Below are positions 22,501-37,300 of a stretch of 64,000 nt of DNA, piece after piece. The notes beneath the pieces were generated by a model. That model searched no databases, had not been told where the DNA came from, and saw nothing but the letters and a program-made list of their open reading frames with translations. The position numbers and the translations under genes were made by a program. Origin of the DNA: Owenia fusiformis. Taxonomy: Eukaryota > Annelida > Polychaeta > Sabellida > Oweniidae. The stretch covers positions 4,981,525 through 5,045,524 of the forward strand of contig CAIIXF020000004.1 in NCBI GenBank assembly GCA_903813345.2, given 5' to 3'. How positions within the stretch are numbered: position 1 is the stretch's first letter; each line of letters opens with the position of its first letter.

Positions 22501-25500
22501 TTTTGCCGATGATACGTCACTTTATGATGCCTATGACAGAAACTCTGACATGCTATTGAATTTAAATCAACCCCTCCAACAAGATTTGAACAATCTTAAT
22601 CAATGGGCAACCACTTGGCGGATGCAATTTAAAGCCCAAAAAGTGCTGATTTAACCTTTTATGGTCATAGAATCCGATTAGCAGCTCAACCATCATTAAC
22701 CTTAGGAAATGAGCAAATACCAATGACAGAAACCCATAAACACTTAGGAATAGTGTTAGATAAACACTTAAACTTTAATGCCCACATTGACCAACTGATT
22801 AACAAATTGACAATTTTAATGAGGCCACTGAAGGCTCTTAGTAAAAAGTTATCAAGCAAACATCTCGAAACAATTTACAATGCTTACTTCATACCCCACT
22901 TAGATTACTGTGACATAATTTACAATAAAGCATCAGCTCTTAAGCTCCAAGCTCTCGAAAGTCTGCACTATAGAGCAGCCTGCCTAGTTTCAGGTGCTAT
23001 TCATGGGTCAAATACTGATAAGGTACTTTCTTCTCTAAACTGGATCAAGCTGGCATCGAGAAGAGATGAGCACTTAAAATTTTTTATTTTTAAAGCGCGC
23101 TTTAATGCCTTACCTCCCTTCATCTGTGATGTTGTGAGAACTTATGAAACTGTTCACACCAGAAGGCTGAGAGATCAGCCAGATTACCAGATTCCATTAC
23201 ATACTAGTGTCTCGACTAAAAAATCTACAATTTTTAGTGCCATCTCAGCTTGGAATGGGCTTCCACCAACTATCCGAGTTGGGCAGCCAATCTCAAGATT
23301 CAAAAGATCAGTCAGGAAGAATTGGAGCCATGCATCCTTACCTACATCCAAAATGGAGTACCCTATGCCAAGACAAACAGAAATTACTTTCAACAGACTT
23401 AGAGCTGGTCTCCTGCTCAATAGCCATTTACATGCCCACAATTTTACCACAATTAATGATCCCAATTGTCCATGTGGTGCAGCTCAACAAACTACTTCTC
23501 ATTTTCTAATCAAATGTCCACTGCTCATAAATGAAAGGGAATTGCTTCTTGCAGGACTCGACGAACTGGAATGTTTGCCCGATTTCAGAAATTTAACAAT
23601 CTCTAAGAAATCAGATACACTTTTGTATGGGGATTCCAACCTTAGTGATGTGATGAATGGCAAAATTATTGAAATCGTGGCTCACTATATCTCAGCAGCA
23701 ATCTCAGTATTAAATAGCCAGTGAAACATTCTAAAATCCTTTGGGAACCTTATGGGCGGGATGGGGAGCAAGCATACATACAGACTGAACTTACTACGTA
23801 GTTTTTGTATTGTGTAAATTCCTGTGTTATATTTTAATATTTACTATGCCGCTAATGTTATTAAGTTAACAAAGGCATACTTTTGTAATTATATCAATAC
23901 CTAGGAATTATAAATAAATTGAAATTGAAAAAAATTGAATGTCAGATGTTTTTGGATGGTATCTGCTCTAGTGATTTTGCATTTAATCATGAAACGCTCA
24001 TCACAAGACACCTCGAAACAAACATTATTCTCCTTGTGACAAGAGGAAAAATGTTTCACAATGTGTAATGCCTTACGGCAAAGTAAAGATACATTTCTGG
24101 GACGACTTTTTTGCATCTTAAAATTTTAGAAAAACAATTAATTCACAAAAGTACAGTTGAATAACATACTGGAAAATGTATCCACATATAACACGATGAC
24201 ACGCAGTTTAAATAACAGTTTACTGGGGTTTTGTTGCATATCAATGTAACATTTTCGAAGGGAAACTTACATGCTCCCTGTACGTTGACAGATTTACTGA
24301 AATGTATCGTGTATTGCATTGAGTTTTGCTTCACTGCGCCCACTATTATCTATCTTTGCCTATAGTGGTTTTTTGCCAACAATATTCTACAAACTGCTTG
24401 ATGAATCAATTCTATGTCTGGTAGAACACTTGAAATAAATGTAAAATGTATTTTACGTTCAGAAATATGGAATTAAACCCACGTCCTCCATTTGCAACTT
24501 AGCTGTACCCTGTTTCCCTTTTAAACGTGGTCACGTGGTAGGGTAGTGTGTCATTACTGTACCATAAATCGTGCTTATTACTCTTTAAAGGTGAAATTCA
24601 AGTACCATCCTACATGTCCAAGCAGTGCTTGTGGACGAAATGAAACACCACCTCATGGGATTTGTTTGTTTGGACAATGTTCATGTATTCTACCCTGGGA
24701 AGGAGAGTCGTGTCAGGATATTGTAATTGCGCCATTGTTTAAAGATGTAAATCTTACCTCTGCCAAGGAAGGAAAGAGATATGAAGCTCAAATGGATATA
24801 AAACAGGTGCTATATGCATGGGGATTATCCCTAGTGCAAAGTTATTTCATTACATTTATGAAGAAGAATATCACAATATATTATAGTAATGGACCATACT
24901 TTTAACGTCTCAACAGTGTTTATGACAAAAACATGGCGATTTCAATGTAATTTTCATTACGTTTCATCACTTTGGGATCATTGTAGGGAACTAGACCAGT
25001 AACATGGCAGCTGCTAAATGGGCCTTCAGGAATGTCTCTTGATCCAAGATCCGGTTTATTAGTTTGGCCCAGGACTTTGGCACAGAAGGAACCTTATGTA
25101 AGTAATAGATCCTGTGAATACTTTACTTATTATTATATTAACATAGATATTATATTTACATTAAATAGTATAATAATATCAATTCAAATGAATGTAAACA
25201 TTATTTGATTTTCAAAATGTGTTAAGTTTTACTTACGCATTTTTAGTACTTAAATTGCTATCATATTTGTATTTGAATTAACTAATTATATTCAACTGTT
25301 GAAAACATACATCAGCGTTTTTATTAATTTTTGTTCAAGGACGTTCGCATGCGCGTAGAAAATGTCATTGGTTCGGATATCTTCACATTTAAGCTGAGCG
25401 TCCCATTTAGCTACAATGCCACAGTGACGTCATTGTCTGTCAGTGGTATCTTATCACAACCATCGGAAGTCTACATTTATGGTTACGTTGACCTCTTTGA

Positions 25501-28327
25501 GGAGGAATGGGAAAATAAAAGAGGGACAGTGCTGGTGCACATTTGGTAATTGTTATTAACAGTTAAACTGCAATCAAATAAAGGTGATAGATCACACATG
25601 AATAACTTTACATCTTACAAGTAAGAAAAGGCCAAATAGTCGTCAAAATGAAATACAATTAATCCCCATTATCGAAAATTATGAAAAAAAAACAATAATT
25701 ACATCAGTCAGATATCAAAAAGAGTTTCCATTTAGGACTATTTGATATCCAAACCATTAAACATCTACTTTTGACGTTTTAAGAATTGAAAATTATAACA
25801 ACGTTTAACCGTTGTTATCATTTGTTGGATATCTCTTTAAAACGCTGCTAATAACAATTGCGATTGTTTATTAAATATATTCTTACCGCTGCTTCATATT
25901 AGTGTAAAGAACAAAGGAAGAATTCGTAACATACCAGCACTCACCGATCTAGTAGATAGAGGGCGCTATGTAACAGTATACTACCCAAATCCTGCAGACA
26001 GTGGCTTATTCGAAGTTGTAAGTAAATGCAACCATATTTCACATTGCAAAATTAACATTTTTAACTCCAATATTATTCATTTATTGCTATATAATTACAT
26101 ATTTGTATTTTATGACAGGGTGCCCGACACCCGTCTGAAGACAGGTGTACTAATCAAGCCCAATGGACAGTGCTAGGGATGGAAGTGCAGCCTGCAAGTG
26201 CCTACCACAGAAGATTCTTAGATGATAGCAAGTTGACAAAAGTTGCTCAGCTTGTTAATACTGGATCTTTGCCACTGTATAACATATCAGTTCAGGTATA
26301 CAATGGTTTCATGCACCATCATTACTTCCTCGAGTTGGCAATTTTTTTTAATAAATTTTATTTCATAAACATATATACAAGGCATCGATTACAATTTACA
26401 AAAATATGTGAGAGATCAATGGTAATATTAATGAATGAACACAAATGATTGGCCGAGGCAAAACGGGGAATTATATTTTGTTCTATGTTGTTCACATATT
26501 TATTTTATTCTAGTGGTCAGTTATTTAAAGTATGTCATGATTATTTGATAACGATTAAGCAATACATTCACTCTGGCTTTTCAGTTGACTTATAAATAAA
26601 ACATAACATCACAAGTTCAATGTATAAATCATTTAAAATCCATAAAGGTTTATTGCAGTTATACAATATCTGTTTTAGTTGAGGGGATTTGGACCACCAC
26701 TTACAAGACTTATTGTAAAACCCAGTAATAGAACAGCTACCAGCGATACGCTGTTTCTGCCTGACCTAGATGGTGGTCAAAGTATGCCATTTGATATTGA
26801 ACTAGATGCCAGAGAGGTCTTCATACCTCTCGAGACTTTAAATTCCTTATTTCCACATGCTTCCTACTCGCCTTCCTTATTATAGATTGATATTAGTAAC
26901 GAAGGAATAATTTCCGCTCTTGATGTGAGAGTTCAACTAAGTGGTGACCCTTTGATATCTCTCATCTCGTTTTCCCCTGAATCAGGTAATATCACAAAGT
27001 GATTGCATTTATAAATGGAATGTAACTCACATTTGCTTAACTTCATCTTATGTTAAGAGTAGGGATGCTACTATTGCATTTTAGATATAACGAATTATTT
27101 ATTTCTCTAAACCCACGGGTCACAAATAATTCATTTCAATAATAGGCTTATATTTTGACCAATAGAAACACTTTCTTCACGATTTACAGAAAATTCTACC
27201 GTCAGCTCGGATGGTACTTTCACCATCCCTGCCTCAACAAAAGCAACGTTGTCTTTATCGATTACCGTACCGCCAACAGAATCCATTGGAGACCGACGTG
27301 GTTCAATGATAGTTCGTTCAAAGCTAACTGAGGTTGTAATTGGATATAAAATCCTCATCACTTCCAGTAATAAAGTTGATTTAAGAATACGAGTAGAAGA
27401 TGAATATACATATTATACTGATGGTGACCTGTTGGTCGTGGGTGCTAAAGTGAAGCTAAGGAATCCCCAAAAGGGGAACGTTATTGAAACCTACACGACC
27501 TCAAACAGCACAGGTACTTCCATCTTAAAACTCTAATTTATGAAATCAATGCTCAATTATGCTTATTTTTTTTATAAATAACAGTTTAATCTAATAACAC
27601 TATCTTATTCAGTAGAAGTGAATGATCGCATATGCCAAAATGAAAGGAGTGATATCGATAAGGAGAACCTTTTGAACACAAGTTTCTCTTAAACCAGTCA
27701 TAAAAAATCTAAAAATTTAACACATCGTCAATTTAACGGTCATCTTTTGAATGGTAACAATATAATTTGAAAAATATATATATACTTTCATCTATATTGT
27801 TTTAGAAAACACATCGAACACTTGTTTTGTTCTATGTATCATGTTTCCAGAGTGAAATGAAACATCTTTCCAAACCTCATTGGAACAAAACGACATAAAC
27901 ATAACATGTTTAGGTCTCTCAATATTGTAATTGTTGATTTTAAAAAAAGTATCTTGTTAATGAAATGAAAGGTTTATCTTGATTTTTATCTATTTTAAGG
28001 GGATTTTGTTTTAATTTGTTTATACTCTTTTAAAAATCAACCAAAAATGCCTTTGCATAACTATAATATTGAGAGGTCTAAAAACATGTTGTATATGCTA
28101 TTTTGTTCCAACAAGGTTCGGAAAGACATGTTATTTCACTCTTAAGAATTGGTAGAAAGGAGCAAAAACAATTGTACTAAAAAAACAAAAAATGTTAACA
28201 AAAACAGTTATATAAAATATTTCTAAATAACTTTCGCATGAAATTGTTTTTAATCAGTCAACATTACATAAAATACCGTGTTTTTAGCTCACATGGTGAG
28301 CTTTTGCAATCACTCACTTGTCCGTCT

Positions 28328-28358
<31 letters not shown>

Positions 28359-31300
28359 CGTCCGTCAGCAATAGTGGTACGTTTTAAAACCTCTGTCGAT
28401 AGGATTCCTATTTTAAGTTATTTCTGTTCAACATCAATACAGAAAACTCCCCTATGACTCCTGGTTCAAAAGCTCGCCTATTTCCAAAATGGCCGTCACT
28501 TTTGTCACGCGAAATTCACCTTTGACCCATTTCCTAGCTTTACAAATAATTTCAGGTGTCCTACATTGTAAAAATCCATGTTTATGTAAAGGGTAGATTT
28601 ATGAAATAATTTTGTTACAAAAAATCAACGAAAGATTATATCCATTTTTTTTATTTTCAGCCATTTTAGTTAAAATTGATTTGTCTATCTGACTCGCGAA
28701 ATCCACTTTCCGTCAATAACAGTGGCACGTTTTAAAACCTCTGTTGATAGGATTCCTGTTTTAAGTTATTTCTGTTCAACATCAATACAGAAAACTCCCC
28801 TATGACTCCTGGTTCAAAAGCTCGCCTATTCTCAAAATGGCCGCCATTTTTGTCTCGCGAAATTCACTTTTGACCCATTTCCTAGCTTTACAAATAATTT
28901 CAAGTGTCCTACGTTGTAAAATTCCATGTCAATGTAAAAAGTAGATGTATGAAATAATTTTGTTACGAAAAATCAGCGAAAAATTGTATCCATTTTTTTT
29001 CAGCCATTTTAGTTAACATTGATTTGTCTATCTGACTCGCGAAATCCACTTTCCGTCCATAACAGTGGCACGTTTTAAAACCTCTGTCGATAGGATTCCC
29101 GTTTTAAGTTTATTTTGTTCAACATCAATACAAAAATCTCTCCTATGACTCTTTGTTCAAAAGCTCGCCTATTTTCAAACTGGTCGCCATTCTTGTTTTG
29201 CGAAATTCACTTTTTGCCCATTTCCTAGCTTTACAAATAATTTCAGCTGTCCTGCATTGTAAAAAGCCATGTCACTGTAAAGAGTAGTTGTATGAAATAA
29301 TTTAGTTACAAAAAATCGGCAAAATATTATATTCGTTTTTTATTTTCAGCCATTTTAGTTAACATTGATTTGTCCATCTGTCTCGCGAAATCCTCTTTTG
29401 GACCATTTGCTTAAAACCTCTGTCGATAGGATTCCAGTTTCAAGTTATTTTTGTTCAACATCAATACAAAAAAAAAACCTATGACTCCTGCTTGCCTGAT
29501 TTCAAAATGGTCGCCATTTTTGTCTCGCGAAATTCAATTTTGGCCCATTTCCTAGCTTCACAAATAATTTCAGGTATCTGGCAATGCAAAAAGCAGTGTC
29601 TCTGTAAAGATTGGTTGTATGAAATAATTTTGTTACAAATATTTGGCAAAAAAATTATATCCGTTTTTCTGCCATTTTACTTAACATAGATTTGTCCATC
29701 TGTCTCTCAGTCAGTCCAAAATAGTGGCAAGTGGCTTGAAATAATTTTGTTACAAAAAATCAGCAAAAAATTATATCCGTTTTTTTCTGTCACCATATGA
29801 GCCCAGTACCCACGGTACTAATTTTTTACAAAATGTTTTCAATGAATTGGTTTAAGAGAAAAACATTGTGAATTCCTTTCCTTTCCACTCCTTTCATTAA
29901 ATACTATTATCCAAGACCAGGAATCAGTATGAAATTAGAATTGGTCTTGTTCAACAGAGCTGCTGTTTAACGATCTCGAAGAGGCATACTACAATTTACA
30001 AGTGAGTGCAGACAGGCATACCTCATACTGGGCGGTCATTCTTGCATCTCCATCCGACCCAAATGTGACAGTCTTCTTAGTGAGAACGGCAGTGCAGTAT
30101 AGCTGGACTGTGACTCCTGTTACATACCAGGACAAGTACATTGTCACCTTAGATTCAACATTTGAAACCAGGGTATGTTTTATGCAATATAACATATTAT
30201 CGTATGATCTGTAAACTGAAACCTTCTGATTGGTCAGTTCTTGTGCTGTACCAATCTGTATTACTACTGAGATTGACCCCATCGATCATCTCCGTCGCAA
30301 TACAGAAAATATTGGTACGAAGGGGACATTCTCAGTAACAATACAGAGGATCATACGATAAAAACGTTATGGAATGATATGAAGTGCAATACGGGATATA
30401 TTCTGCTCTCGCTATTCTGTATTGACACTCGACTTTGTCTCGTTCCAATACGGAATTCCCGATCAGAATATATCCTACATTGCACTTAAAATCATTCAAT
30501 AACTCATAATAAGATATAACTCAACTGAAGAATGAATGTGAATGTATATATAGAACAATACAGAAGTATATTCAATACAAACAATGATATACTATGTATT
30601 ATTTTTAGGTGCCAATGCCAGTTGTTACAATAGAGCCACGACAAGTCGACCTATCTGCCTTGGAAGAGGGAGACAAGGATGAGATTGTTTTCACGATAAC
30701 GAACCATGGATTGATAAGAGCACAAAACCTTAGATTTGCACTTCCAAACAATCATCCAACACTTGAATTCGTACAGGTTAAGATAATCTAGGCTTGGGAT
30801 ATGACACGAAGCAAAGATACACTAAATAACATTTAGTTTTGGGGAAATCTCTTTCGTCTTAGAGTCTAATAAAACGACCCATACTTCAGTTATAAAAACA
30901 AAATGTAAGCTAGTATTTTATACAGGGTGACCCAAAAAATGCAACCCTCCATTTCTTCAATATTTTTCTTGAATGGAGGTTAATTGCTCTGCAATTTGGC
31001 ACACATGGATTTCATTCAATGTAGAATCCTCTGGCAAAGTTTCAATAATCATAGTCTTATATTGATAGAGTTATGGTCATTCCAAAAATTCTCCAAATGT
31101 CGTCCATTTCCAATGTTAGGTTTTGGATGAATCACATTCCCTTCTTTCTGAACATGTAAACTCAAGAAATAATGTGATCTGGGATCTCAAATTCCAGATG
31201 AAGTGCTTCAAAGGCCCCTTCATTCTGTTAAATGCACAGCTTGGGCTGCCAATTTCCAAACATGAAATCATCAGCCCCTTTTGGTTTGAGGTTGATATTG

Positions 31301-34300
31301 GCAACACTTTTACTGTTAACACACAGCGCAAATTTGGCGTTCCCAGGAAGTTCTAGGCAGTTCTAGAGTGACATAGAGGCTTCAATAGACAAGAACAGTG
31401 GTTCTAGAAAGATGGAGCTACTCCTCACACTTCTAATGATAGCATAGCCTGGCTCACTAGTCATTTCTATGAGAAGATTATCTCTCCTAGGACGGAGAAT
31501 CCATGGTCATCCCACAGTCTTGATCTCAATGCCCCTGACCTCTATATATGGGGTTATTTAAAGGATAATGTGTATGAAAATAACCCTACTGCAATTGCAG
31601 AACTCCAACAAGCAATGGCTGCAAAAATTTGAGCCATACCCATGGGGAAGAATGCATCCGTGTTATGAAGAGTTTTCCTTGAACATTGCAAGTTTGTTTT
31701 CAGCGAAATTGACGACATCTGGAGCATATTTTGAAACAACCATAACTCCATCAATATAAGACTATGATTATTAAAACTTTGCCAGGGGATATCACATTGA
31801 ATGAAGTCCTTGTGTGCCAAATCTCAGAGCAATTTATCACCATATAAGAAATATATTGAAGAAATTGAGGGTTGCATTTTTTGGGGTCACCCTGTACCAT
31901 CTACGCACTATTATTCGTTTCTCAGGAAAGGCCATTAATAAATAAATTGTACAATATATTGCTAGACTGTTCTTTAGGAACAAATCTAAATTGTGTGAAA
32001 TAGTGTTTAACGGCTCTGTTTTTTTTTACAGACTGTTCCAACTATTGGCGATATTGAAGCCAACACAACACTTATAGTGCCAGTTAAGGTTAATGAAAAG
32101 CCCAGACAAAAAAGAAACTTTCTTCTGTGCTTAGCCTTTGGAATCAAATTATTTTGGGACTACCTTTGTGGGGTTCTTAGGACGAATGGTCTTGATGTCG
32201 TCTTACAGCGCCGCCAAGATATGTCCCGCATTCCTCCTAATATATGTGGTGGTGGTGGTTGGGGATCATGGCGAGGGGGAAGAGGAGGGGGAAGAGGAGG
32301 TGGTGGATACATAGGCATGTACCTCACTTTGGGTTTTTCTATATGTTCAAAATTATGCATCATGCATTGGAAAATCTATGTGCAGGACATCTTTATTTAC
32401 TAGTATATTTAGGGATAATTAAAGGGACATGTGCTCACCAAAGATGACATATTCCTTTTATTTTGGAACCACTCATGTATTGTAACCATAATAAAAATTT
32501 GATGTTCCTTTGATTTATAATAGAGTTAACTTAATTTGATAAAATCTTTATTATGCACTGATTGCCTTGTAATATATAGGAGGTGGGAGAGGCCCTGGTG
32601 GATCATCTGTTTCAACCAGCGTACGTAACTATGAGGCTGTGACACCAATGTCATGTGACTGTGCCAAGAAATTAATCCTTGACTGCCTCCTCCCTATGAT
32701 ACCCGGATTTGGACCTATATATTCCATCGGACGTAGGGCATACACATTAGGAAACGCAATCGGTAACAGGTAGGTGAATTTCCAGCTTTGATTAGTTTTC
32801 ATCGCTAATTTGACGGAAGGCTTATTTTTACATACTTGGTTAGTTAAATAGATATACGACGCAAAGATGCACTATGGTTGAAGTCATGGTTTTGATATTA
32901 TCGTCTTGTTTTGAAATTTATTTTCCAGACGTAAACGTCGTATTAATGACGATGACCTTAGCTGTCAATTGGCAGGGCCAAAAAGAAAGATACGATACAT
33001 TCCCAAACCGGTTGATGCAGCTGCATCATTTAGTTCAAAGTATCGCTGCCTCAAAGCTATAGGCGAGGCTATCGGTAGGACAATCTTGATGTACATGTTA
33101 ATTTCAAATTAGATCATTGAGCGGATTGAACAGATGAGTATGTTTTCATTTAAATTTTGTATTGTATTGTGTATTATGCAGGTGAAAGTCTGGCAGGAGA
33201 AAGCCTTGGAAACAGTGCACTTAAAATCGGGGGTGATTGCTTACCTGGTCCCGCTGGACAGGCAGTATGGTATGTTCCTATTTAGGTTAAGATAAGTGCA
33301 TAACCACTACAACATTAAAAGGAAACGATAGTCTGGTATTTTTGATACTAGTAAAGCAACACCTAAACTCCAGTTTATTGCATGGAAAGATAAAAACATT
33401 ATATGATTACCTGTGTAACAGGATCTTAAGAGGTTCTGGACAAATCATTTGATTCTGGACTTGTCATATTTTTTTTTCAACGAAATCACATCCAAGGGTT
33501 GAATTTTTATTAGCTATTTAGAGAGTGAGTCCTGCCTAGTATTAATTTCAATAAAAAAGTTAAAATAGAACCCTATTTGAGAGTCAATCTAATACTTACA
33601 TTACATTGATAAATTAAGGCAAATCCTGAAATATTTTTAAAGTGCGTTTTTTAATGAAATATTATCCAGCAAGTATTTAAATGAAACGGTCTTATTTAAA
33701 TACAAATCATAACATGATATTTTTCATGAAACATTTTTCAATGAAATTCAATTGAAGGGTCAAGATAAAACGAGCTAATTTAGGTGAAAACCCTTACATG
33801 ATGATGTGTTTTCATAAATTCTTTCATAAAATTCCATCAAGGGGTGAAGATAAAATGATCGAATTTAAGTGATTTAAGGATCACGAGAATATGTTTTCTT
33901 TGATATTTTCTATGAAATCCCATCCAATGGTCAAGGTAAAATTTTGATTTTGATTTTGATTTGGTCACGTGTTCGAAAGATCCATATAAGGCCCATAGAA
34001 CCATATAGGAACGTCATTTTGAATGTCACGTGATAGATCCATATAAGGCTTTTAGAACCATTTATGGAAAGATGAGGGGAAGCCCCTGACACCTGTTTCA
34101 CGATTTTTATGCACTTCATTATTGTACCAAAGTTTGCCGATTCGATTCGTCGTATTTCGGAATCCTGGTGACAATTTTATACTCCATTGGAGTATTTTTG
34201 ACCTACTTCTTATGACGGAAATTCCCGAACCTTGTTCGGATTAATCCGGATTTTTCTGACCTACTTTATCTACTGAGATTTCACGAGTTAACATTCGTCT

Positions 34301-37300
34301 CATTCCGGAATCCTGGTGACAATTTTATACTCCATTGGAGTATTTTTGATCTACTTTTTCTGGATTTTGCCCTACTTATTATATCTTGACAACAAGCAAA
34401 TCAAAAAGTTCGACATGAACGGGTCTCGATCAACTAACCTAGACTATGGAAGCCAGGCACGCTATAGCTAACCATGAGGCCAACGAGCTACCGATATGAA
34501 AGAACAAAAGTATTATATATTTATACCGAGCGTCAATTCAAAATGATCCTCACTTTTGTCTCCACTTAAATACGACTCGTCTGTTGTATCCAGAATAGTA
34601 GAACGCCTATGGCGCTAGTGAATAACCAAGTCCCAGGTGAGTGGTTCGTATCCCTCCGTGATATACTATTTTTGTTTTATTAAATACGACAGAAAGGAGC
34701 AAGGTGTAGGTTGAAAACAAGACGTTAGTTTGTTTCAAAACAGTTTGGAAACATTAATCTCTGGAACATTATTTTTTCAACACTGATACAAATTTCCCTG
34801 ACATTTCCCTGACATGTCTACCGTTTTAAAATTCCCGGTAATCTTTGGCCCTTTTGACCTAATTTTAAAATTACCTGACATTTCCAGCACTTGGAAAATC
34901 AAGTCAATTTCCCTGACATTTCCAGGTGTGTACAAACCCTGGAAATATCCCACTGGCTCGCCCTATGAATCGCTAGCACAGATTGGATTGATTAGTGTTT
35001 CAAAATGGTGGACGAAGTGTTTGATTAGATAATTTACATATTAAGCTTCTTAAAGGGGCAACAAGGCCTGTACATAGAAAATTCGAAATTTTTTACATTT
35101 TCTGAATTTTTAGGGCAACATTTGGCTTGAACATCTTTTTTATACATTTTTTCTTAAAATGTATGGATAAACAATAAAATGTCAGCATTAAGCAGTGCAA
35201 ATTCAGTTCAAAGCTTCTATAAAGGGAGTCCAACTTATAGATTTTGAAAATCCGGCTCGTTTAAAGAAGAATATCAGCAGCTTAAATCACGCCTTGTGAT
35301 CATACAAAATGGATGGAGGGGGGGGGGGGGTAGGCGATTTCTGCAAGAAAACTCAACAAATTTGGAAGATTTATTTTTTTCAAGATAAAATTTACAACTG
35401 AATTGCCAAATGAATAGGCGCAGTGCATGGCAAAATATGTAAGGTCTTCTAGTATTTTTTGAACTGAAACGCTTCTAAGATATGAGATCTATTATAAAAG
35501 GCGCATCATCATCATCATCATCAACGTGCAAAAGTCAATGTTTTTGCTATAAATCAGGCAACAATGGTCTACACGACCTGTAATAAATAGGTATGAGGGG
35601 CGTTATTAGAGAATTTTCGTTATAAGTTTTTTAAAAACTTATACGTATACTTATACTTATAAACCCAATAAACAAGGTGTTTCATAATTTCCTAATTCGT
35701 CGGGAAATATCTCCTAGGACGGTAATAAAAAGGGCCAATGGCATACCATCCGTACCCCCTTGATGTAAAGCATGTTTAGTTGTGTCATATGTGTTTTCTA
35801 GAATCAAATAGGCTGATATAGCACACGGGTTTTACAGATTTATCTACTCTCAAATATATTTTTTGTAGATGATCGTTTTGAATCACCTTGTAGAAATAAC
35901 GAAGGGAGAATTAGTTCAGCTAATGAATGAGTCGAGCTATTTGATTGGATACTATGCCTATTCAGCCGATTAATTTTAATAAGCCATTCTGGTCAGTAGG
36001 TCCACACATATACTATGCGGAGATCCAACTCTGTAAGTTTATAATCTGCGTATAAAGGCCCTTTTATACGTAAAAACTTAAAAATTGACCTTATAATTTC
36101 ATGAGAACTTTGAAATGATCGACTCGTTCGTGTAGTGATTCACTTTAAAGGGTCTTGTTTATCGTACACTACAAGGACCCGTCAACTAGAATTTAGTTTA
36201 TCGTGTTCATAATTGACACTAGCAAAGGACATTGTATTCGCAGTCCCTAGTTGATGGTGAAGCTTGACTATATCGGGAATAGTTATGCCCCACTTGGTAC
36301 AGATTATGAAAATCAATTTGAATTGATTTTAGTTCGACAAGACCCTTTAAACTATAAGTATACGTATACGTTTTTGAAACAACTTATAACGAAAATTCTC
36401 TATTATCACAACACTGACATTGCTCACTTTTTAAAGTTGTTTCAAAGCGTTATATGTGAATGGGCGTGTGGAAGGCCCGTGGGTGGCAATAAAATAACTC
36501 GAACTTCAAATTAAAATATATATAAAATAGTATATTTCAAACTTCAATGTTTAAAATACAATGCTCTGTAATGTACAACATGAACTCTTGCAGCAACTAC
36601 TGACAAGCCAACACCCAATGCAAACTCAGCTACATGTGAGTGAGAAAGACCATATAGGGGAACAATAGATATATAAAACTGACACAGTTTGCATAGTTGA
36701 ATAACTCAAGGTGAAAAGTGAAGATGGTATTAAAAGAGTAAAACTGCAAACAACCTACTTAGGGACCTGTTATATTGAGATGAATAGGGATTGATTAATA
36801 TGAACAGTAATAATATAAAATGTGAAAATGACCATGTTACATATACAAAAAATAACCCCATTGTTACAAAATCACAAAAAGTGAAATATCTATTCTTGTA
36901 TTGCATTTTCGTTCACTGGACATATTTTAATTGCATTGCTATTAGATACATTTTAAGGGTGATATGAAAATTGAACCACGAAAACAGATGTACTTTAAGT
37001 TAAAGGGAACTTTCTACCATACCCGCCATGCTATCTGACCCGAACGAGCCACCTTGTGGTGAGATTGGTAACTACCTGCTCGCATCTGCGTTATTACGCA
37101 GAGACATAAACGTATACACAAGGAAACGATAGGAGATAACCTATTTTATCTCTGTATACATTTTAACTTTAATACATCGTTGAATCGAATTTGTCCAAAG
37201 GTCTTGAAACGTAAAATACCTAAATATTTATCTTAGACCTTGGGATGACCTTGTACAAGAAACATTAATGTTGACCTCGGTTCATCTAATCATAATTCGC

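Larger units (their letters stand above)
20917..24550. mobile_element. DNA element family A/B, copy A, interrupted by a LINE
   Basis: Terminal inverted repeats CACACTACCCTACC / GGTAGGGTAGTGTG, flanked by the 5-bp duplication TCATT (20912-20916, 24551-24555). Without the nested LINE and one LINE target duplication it would be about 1.5 kb. A second copy in opposite orientation lies at 37987-39274. The ends begin with CAC and the target duplication is 5 bp, as in Transib/RAG-like transposons. No transposase is encoded, so it is non-autonomous. Confidence 0.9.

Noticed and set aside
32160-32363. Minus-strand Pro-rich ORF (PPPPPLPPPLPP)
   Set aside because: It is the antisense of the Gly-rich stretch in exon 13 of the mosaic gene.
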